A stretch of 16,011 nt of DNA. Origin: Promethearchaeota archaeon (GTDB lineage: Archaea; Asgardarchaeota; Lokiarchaeia; Sigynarchaeales; SOKP01). The stretch is from contig JAEOTJ010000180.1 of NCBI GenBank assembly GCA_016839905.1, positions 1 through 16,011 on the forward strand, read 5' to 3'. Positions 11,245 through 16,011 of this stretch are shown piece by piece. The notes beneath the pieces were generated by a model. The model saw only the letters and a program-made list of their open reading frames with translations. It was not told where the DNA came from and did not search any database. The first letter of the stretch is position 1, and each line of letters begins with the position of its first letter. The translations under genes and the position numbers were made by a program.

Positions 11245-13342
11245 ATGCCTGAATATGGAAATGAAATTGATCCTGATGAAGAATATGACAAAGAAGAAAG
11301 GAAAGCCCTCGAGGATAGTTGGGATGTCACGGAAGAAAAGAATGAAGAAAATACTGAAGAAAATATAAAAGAAAATGATCAAAAAGGAGCAAAAGGAAAT
11401 GTTAAAATCGCTGAAATCAGGGAAAATATTATTAAAAATGCAGGTTCTAAATTTTTGAGATATACTGATGAAACTATTGACGAATTAATTCAATTATATG
11501 AAAAAATTGGAACCTTTAAGGGAGTTAAAAACTATCTAAAAAAATGAGTTTGGGATTTCTATTTCAGGTTCCACAATCAAGTATAAAATTAAGGAAAAAT
11601 TCGATAATAAAGATAAAGATTTTAATAGTTGGCTTGAGTTATATAATAAACATAAATCAAAACCAAAATATACTGAAAAAGATTTTAAACAATGGAAGTT
11701 ATTATTTGAGAATTTAGGTTCCTATAAAAAAGTTTCTAATTATATTAAATCCTCTAATCTAAGATATGCTGCACATAATACTATTAAAAAATATTTGAAA
11801 GAATATCTCTTAAAATTAGGTTTAAATTATGATAAATGGCATGATAATCATCGTATATTCCCACCATCTTCTAAAAGATATACTGCTGAAGAAATTACAG
11901 AGTGGATGATTTTGTTTGAAAGAATAGGTACCCTTTTAGGAACACATCAGTTCCTTAAAAGAAGGGATGGAAGTGCTCCTACACCCACAACAATGAAAAA
12001 TGCAATAATAAGAAAATTCGGAAAAGAAGGAAGAGATTTTGATGAATGGTTTAATAAATTTCACCAAAAACCAACTTCAATAATTCCATATTCAGATAAG
12101 GATGAAAATCAATGGATAAAATTATTTGAAAAATTAGGCTCATTTCAGGCTGTTGAGAGATATTTAAAAAAAAGAAATAATGGAATAGGTCCCTCCCATG
12201 TTACTATTATTAAACATCTTAAAAAAAAATTTAAAAGAGAGAAAAGGGATTTCAGCAGATGGCTTAAACAGTATCATATTAAATATACTGATATTGAAGG
12301 ATATTCTGAGGATGATGTAAATGAATGGATACGACTATTTGAAAAAATAGGTAAGCTAAGACATATTGAAAATGATATTAAAGAAATGTACGGTACTGGT
12401 CCTTTTAGAAGCACAATCGTAAAAAGATTTAAACGGAGATTTAGGGAAGAAGGAAAAAATTTTGAGAAATGGTACAAAAAATATGATAAATCACATATTC
12501 ACACATACTATACTGTAAATCAACTAGAAATAATGAAAGAACTTTATGAAAGAATAGGTTCTTTTGAAGGTGTTCAAGATAAAATGGAAACGGATTATAA
12601 TTTGACAATCCATCCATCTACTATTAAGAATAACTTAAAAAAAAATATTAATGCACAAGGTTTAGATTTTCAGAATTGGATAAGAAAATATGACAAAACA
12701 ACCTATTATGAAAGAGAAGTTGCGCTATGGGAAAAATTATATAAAAAAATTGGCTCTTTCATTGGTGTCTCAAATTTTTTAATGTATAAATATGGAAGAA
12801 CTCCCGCATCTAACACAATTGAGAGAAGAATTAGACAAAGATTTAAAGCTGAGGGAAGAGATTTCACAGTTTTCAAGAAAAATCATTTTCAAGCATATCA
12901 TGAAAAAGTAGTTAGATACTATTGTCAATCCGTATTTTCAGGATCATTTCCTAAAGACCACCCAGAATGGCTAATTAACACTTCCACTGGTCGTAGGTTA
13001 GAGCTTGACGGATTTAATAGACAATTAAGAATAGCTTTTGAATATAACGGTCCTCAGCATTATATGTTTATCGAACATTATCATAAAACATTCCAACATT
13101 TTGTTAACCAAATGATTCGGGATGAGATTAAAAAAGAGTTATGTGTAGAGAATAAAATAACATTGATTATTGTTCCATATAAAATCAAACCAAAAAAAAT
13201 GCAGGATTTTATAATTGATGAATTTGAAAAATTAACAGGACGAAATATTAAAGAAGAATATAAACTTAAAGAGGGGAAAATAATACCAAGATTTAACCAT
13301 AATTATTTCTTTAATAGAGAAAATTTAGATAAATTCTTATAA
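11245..13342 (+). CDS. Vsr-like nuclease with seven HTH-like repeats, split by a frameshift
   Basis: The frame from 11245 runs 100 codons to a TGA at 11545. The next frame is open from 11540 to the TAA at 13342 and continues the same repeat without a gap. Removing one A from the A7 run (11538-11544) gives one 698-residue protein. It has an acidic leader with WDVTEE (Trp26). Seven ~70-residue repeats follow (start residues about 73, 142, 212, 282, 353, 421, 488; consensus Y(T/S)...EWI.LFEKIGSF.GV..YLK......S..TIK..LKKKF..EGRDF..W..KY). The C-terminal nuclease domain (about 550-698) has LELDGF (Glu586, Asp588), IAFEYNGPQHY (Glu599), RDEIKKELC and LIIVPYK, as in Vsr/EDxHD-type homing endonucleases. 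The repeats look homeodomain-like and probably bind DNA. Without frame restoration only a TTG-started 515-residue product or shorter is possible. Its last sense codon complements the trpG stop. Confidence 0.75.
11461..12893 (+). repeat. Seven tandem ~210-bp units encoding HTH-like repeats
   Basis: The units encode ~65-71 residues each. They share an L(F/Y)E(K/R)(I/L)G(S/T) helix start, a GV..YLK helix, a S..TI recognition-like helix, KK.F and DF..W. They are well diverged at DNA level, unlike the FG-GAP units, so this is an old array under selection and not a recent expansion. The variable positions fall mainly between YLK and TI, around the presumed recognition helix. Confidence 0.7.
11536..11548 (+). 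other. A7 frameshift or slippage site in the nuclease gene
   Basis: CTA AAA AAA TGA G: seven A at 11538-11544 directly before the TGA. Reading one base fewer gives CTA AAA AAT GAG TTT GGG (LKNEFG), which matches the repeat consensus on both sides. It may be a true +1 frameshift or polymerase-slippage site, a disabling mutation, or a homopolymer sequencing error. Confidence 0.7.
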
Positions 13343-13930
13343 TTTTAAAAAATTCTTCAAAATTTTCATTCCATGAGGTTTCATTTTAATGGATTCAGGG
13401 TGGAATTGAACTCCTTCAATAGGATATTGTTTGTGTCTAACAGCCATTATTGTACCATCGTCTGCAGTGGCAGTAATTTTTAGATCTTGAGGGAGAATGT
13501 CCGATTTGGCAGCTAATGAGTGATATCTAATTACTTGTAGTGGATTAGGAACATCCTTAAGAATTGTTTCTTGGTCGTGAAAGACTTTAGATTCTTTACC
13601 GTGCATAGGACCTACTTTAGCTCTGCCAACATATTCAACCTCTGCATCTTCACCGAAAGCTTCAACTATCGCTTGATGCCCTAAACAAATTCCCAGAATC
13701 GGTATTCTAGAGCAGAATTCCTTGATGATTGGAATAACAGTGCCCGTATCATATTTGGGATGGCCAGGACCTGGTGAGATAATTATTTTATCTATATTCA
13801 TATCTTTTACTTTATCTAGCGAAATATTGTTATCTTCGACTAATATATTGGCATTTGGCTCTAATTGGCAGAAATAATTAACCAAATTGTAAATAAAGCT
13901 ATCATAATTGTTAATAAACAAAATATTCAT
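13337..13930 (-). CDS. trpG: Anthranilate synthase component II, glutamine amidotransferase
   Basis: A 197-residue class I glutamine amidotransferase that supplies ammonia from glutamine to TrpE for anthranilate synthesis. All signatures are present: NNYDSFIYNLV, ISPGPGHP (52-58), the nucleophile elbow ILGICLGHQA (Cys82), the HG..S region, RYHSLAAK and VQFHPES with His177 and Glu179 completing the triad. The length is normal for stand-alone TrpG. The ATG overlaps the trpE stop in ATGA, with GGAGG at 13941-13945. Its stop overlaps the 3' end of the convergent nuclease gene: the TAA complement is that gene's last Leu codon. The 3' part recurs as fragments at 2084-2386, 1192-1263 and 350-442, so this end of the gene may have been exchanged when the neighbouring DNA arrived. 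Confidence 0.96.
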   Translation of the reverse strand: MNILFINNYDSFIYNLVNYFCQLEPNANILVEDNNISLDKVKDMNIDKIIISPGPGHPKYDTGTVIPIIKEFCSRIPILGICLGHQAIVEAFGEDAEVEYVGRAKVGPMHGKESKVFHDQETILKDVPNPLQVIRYHSLAAKSDILPQDLKITATADDGTIMAVRHKQYPIEGVQFHPESIKMKPHGMKILKNFLKL

Positions 13931-15423
13931 TTTTCTCTCGCCTCCGCTATTTTAATAGATTTCAAAACGCTATACATTTTATTATATGTTTCTATATATT
14001 CTTCTTCAGGTTGACTATCCGCAACAATTCCACCTCCAGCTTGTGCGAAATAATTAGCGTTCTTACCAAAAAGTGTTCTGATAGCTATTGCCATAGCAAG
14101 ATCACCATTAAATGAGAAATATCCAATCGAACCCCCATATGGCCCCCTCGACTCGCTCTCAAGGTGGTTAAGAATTCTCATTGCGGAGAGCTTAGGCGAT
14201 CCTGAGAGCGTTCCAGCAGGAAATACACTTTTTAAGACTTGATACCCATCAAGAGGCGTTCTACTTTTAACCTTGCTTACTATATGCTGGACTTTTTGGT
14301 ATTTCTGTACTTTCATAAGCTCATAGGTGTCAACGGAGCCAGGATAGGAGACCTTTGCTAGATCGTTACGTGCTAAATCTACCAGCATTATGTGTTCTGC
14401 TTTCTCCTTTGCGTTCTCTAAGAGTTCTCTTTCTAGCTTTAGGTCTTCCTCAGGTGTTTTACCTCTCCTTATCGTGCCGGCAATTGGAACAGTGTTAAGA
14501 ATATCCTTATTCTTAGATATTAGAGCTTCAGGACTGCTACCTATGATCTTTATCTTATCAAAATTAATATTGTACATATATTGTGAAGGATTTAGAACCC
14601 TTAGAACTTCATAAATCTTCATTGGATCTATTTTACACTCTATATATAATCTTCGGGAGATAACGGCTTGGATTATATCACCCGCAAAAATATGTTCTTT
14701 CGTTTTTTCGACCATTCGAGCATGAGCAGACCTAGAGGTGTTAGAACGAAAACCAGACTCATCAATATCCTCAATATCTAAAGAAATTTCCGCTTTATTA
14801 TCATCTGTTTTATTTCTATTAAACAAACTGAGTTGATATCTAATATCTTTATCTTTTGAATAATCGTCAATACTATTGTCAATCATGAATAACGCGTTTG
14901 ATTGATGAGAATATACCAACACTTTTGTATATAATCCCATTAAAACATCTGGAAACTCACTAGTAGACTTATATCCTACATAAGGAGCCACCACATCATA
15001 CCCGATATAACCCAGCATCCCTCCATAGAAGATATTTCTTGGAAATAACTCCGTGAAAGGAAGATTAGAATAAGGCGTTAAAGAACTAAGTGTATCCAGA
15101 GCGACCATGTTATAATCTACATTGTCTTTGAAAGGTAAGGGATTGTGTGGTCTCTCTTCTGAAACATCCTTAGATTCTACATAATCTTTAATATTCTCCC
15201 CTCTGGCAGTAGTAATATCGAATATTTTATAAGTCTCACCATTGACTTCTAGCATAAAATCAGGCTCTAACGCAATAAAACTATATAAGGTTTCATTAGT
15301 ATTCTCGGAAGATGACTCTAATAGGATATGTTTCTTAAGGTTATATCGAGTTACTAAATACCTATAAAATCCAAAAATATCATCCAATTCTCCAATTTTT
15401 TCAATATGTATATCGAATTCCAT
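13927..15423 (-). CDS. trpE: Anthranilate synthase component I
   Basis: A 498-residue chorismate-binding enzyme making anthranilate from chorismate with ammonia from TrpG, the first step of tryptophan synthesis. The N-terminal domain has the LLES motif (34-37) followed by a Ser at 48, the usual feedback-binding element for tryptophan. The catalytic domain shows DIIQAVISRR (249-258), GSSPEALI (295-302), TVPIAGTIRRGKTPEED (311-327), HIMLVDLARNDL (344-355), FPAGTLSGSPK (401-411), GPYGGSIGYF and AGGGIVADSQPEEEY (462-476). All are intact, so it should be active and feedback-inhibited. GGTGAG, formed by the end of the upstream gene, serves as SD for the ATG at 15423. It is co-transcribed with trpG through a 4-bp overlap. 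The operon promoter lies beyond the window. Confidence 0.96.
   Translation of the reverse strand: MEFDIHIEKIGELDDIFGFYRYLVTRYNLKKHILLESSSENTNETLYSFIALEPDFMLEVNGETYKIFDITTARGENIKDYVESKDVSEERPHNPLPFKDNVDYNMVALDTLSSLTPYSNLPFTELFPRNIFYGGMLGYIGYDVVAPYVGYKSTSEFPDVLMGLYTKVLVYSHQSNALFMIDNSIDDYSKDKDIRYQLSLFNRNKTDDNKAEISLDIEDIDESGFRSNTSRSAHARMVEKTKEHIFAGDIIQAVISRRLYIECKIDPMKIYEVLRVLNPSQYMYNINFDKIKIIGSSPEALISKNKDILNTVPIAGTIRRGKTPEEDLKLERELLENAKEKAEHIMLVDLARNDLAKVSYPGSVDTYELMKVQKYQKVQHIVSKVKSRTPLDGYQVLKSVFPAGTLSGSPKLSAMRILNHLESESRGPYGGSIGYFSFNGDLAMAIAIRTLFGKNANYFAQAGGGIVADSQPEEEYIETYNKMYSVLKSIKIAEAREK
13941..13945 (-). promoter_or_regulatory. Shine-Dalgarno of trpG inside the trpE 3' end
   Basis: GGAGG on the minus strand, ten bases upstream of the trpG ATG and within the last codons of trpE (EAREK). 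It supports translational coupling of the two subunits, which are needed in equal amounts. Confidence 0.6.
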
Positions 15424-15426
15424 AAT

Positions 15427-16011
15427 TTACTCACCATCTTTCTTTTTTTTATAAAAATCAATATCTAAAGAGAAACGTTTACTAATCCATTCATATAAAT
15501 CAGCGGGATTCATCGATTTTGGGCGATCTTCCTTACAAGTACCCTTTTCTCTAGCCTCTTCAACAGCCTTAGATTTATCTTCTACATTTACAATAATACC
15601 TTTTTCAAAATCAAATTTAATCACAGTTTTATATGCTGTGGGGCTCTGGAAACCCATATGGACATATTCTTCTTTAATAAAATCCTTTGCCAACCATAGG
15701 CTTCCTGTAAAATCTATCGTTAAATTGAGATTTTGATACTCACATTTAAATATTCCAGGCATAAAGGATCCCTCTTCTTTCAATTGATTAATAACTTTTA
15801 CACCATTAATCTCAGGATGATTCTCGGTTTTTGTATTAAACCAAAAGCCATCTATTATCAAACGATTTTCAATGATTTTATATCTCATAATATATCCTCT
15901 CCAGCAAGCTGTGGAAGCCATGATTGTTTCGATTCCAAAATCAGCAGGAATTGGTAATTCATCTCCCTTGACTCCAACCAAATCTAAACTCTGATTCATG
16001 TAAAAAAACAT
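15427..16011 (-). CDS. Uncharacterised protein upstream of trpE (probably 5'-truncated by the window)
   Basis: The frame is open to the window edge; 194 codons are visible. The ATG at the very edge (MFFYMNQSLDLVGVKGDELPIPADFGIETIMASTACWRGYIMRYKI) need not be the true start. I cannot name a family. Visible features are a DELPIPADFGIETIMASTACWRGY segment that looks like a conserved core, a beta-rich middle (NRLIIDGFWFNT, LNLTIDFTGSLWLA) and a charged C-terminal helix (KSKAVEEAREKG) with a lysine-rich end. There is no membrane span or signal peptide in the visible part, so it is probably cytosolic. Only 3 bp separate it from trpE and its last codons carry the trpE SD, so it is in the trp transcript. 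The sequence gives no evidence of a role in tryptophan synthesis. Confidence 0.7.
   Translation of the reverse strand: MFFYMNQSLDLVGVKGDELPIPADFGIETIMASTACWRGYIMRYKIIENRLIIDGFWFNTKTENHPEINGVKVINQLKEEGSFMPGIFKCEYQNLNLTIDFTGSLWLAKDFIKEEYVHMGFQSPTAYKTVIKFDFEKGIIVNVEDKSKAVEEAREKGTCKEDRPKSMNPADLYEWISKRFSLDIDFYKKKKDGE

Noticed and set aside
10534..11382. Long minus-strand ORFs opposite the charged protein (Phe/Ile/Ser-rich, looking like membrane proteins)
   Set aside because: They are mirror images of Glu/Lys/Asp codons (GAA, AAA, GAT read as TTC, TTT, ATC). The plus frame has the regular WDVTEE repeat and an operon context.
14390..14614. Plus-strand ORF opposite trpE
   Set aside because: It lies wholly antisense to the conserved catalytic core of trpE.

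Overview
The window is AT-rich. It has archaeal-style TATA boxes (TTTAAATA on the minus strand), short Shine-Dalgarno sequences, COG4634/COG2442-type and VapBC-type toxin-antitoxin pairs, and large one-pass membrane proteins with beta-propeller heads, Ig/FN3-like domains and cytosolic zinc ribbons. Together these suggest an archaeon, plausibly of the Asgard (Lokiarchaeia-like) group. That placement is inference from style and gene content; no rRNA or other marker gene is present.

Right end (13337-16011, minus strand): a compact tryptophan operon piece. It runs from an uncharacterised protein cut by the window edge to trpE (anthranilate synthase I) and trpG (its glutamine amidotransferase). 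trpE follows after 3 bases, and trpE and trpG overlap by ATGA. No other trp gene follows; foreign-looking DNA starts exactly at the trpG stop codon.

Left and centre (350-13342): accessory DNA with a notable layout. The 3' end of trpG occurs four times in the same orientation: the intact gene (ending at 13337), a 303-bp fragment (2084-2386), a 72-bp fragment (1192-1263) and a 93-bp fragment (350-442). A cassette lies in each interval: an 11-kb segment, a VapBC pair and a DUF433/DUF5615 pair. This looks like repeated insertion at, or replacement of, the end of trpG.

The 11-kb segment (2387-13336) has a small PD-(D/E)XK-type protein at its left end. At its right end is a large nuclease gene made of seven ~70-residue HTH-like repeats and a Vsr-like EYNGPQHY nuclease domain. 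The nuclease gene is interrupted by a one-base frameshift in an A7 run, and its last sense codon is the complement of the trpG stop. A free-standing homing-endonuclease-like element using the trpG tail as target is my working hypothesis. Between the two nucleases lie an unknown wHTH-like/membrane protein with a decayed tail, and two ~990-residue paralogous surface proteins. These two share FN3-TM-zinc-ribbon stalks but carry different seven-bladed propeller heads (FG-GAP versus SBBP). A charge-polarised disordered protein follows, and it shares a WDVTEE motif with the nuclease.

The extreme left (1-219) is the start of a secreted protein with a CBM9-like N-terminal strand motif.
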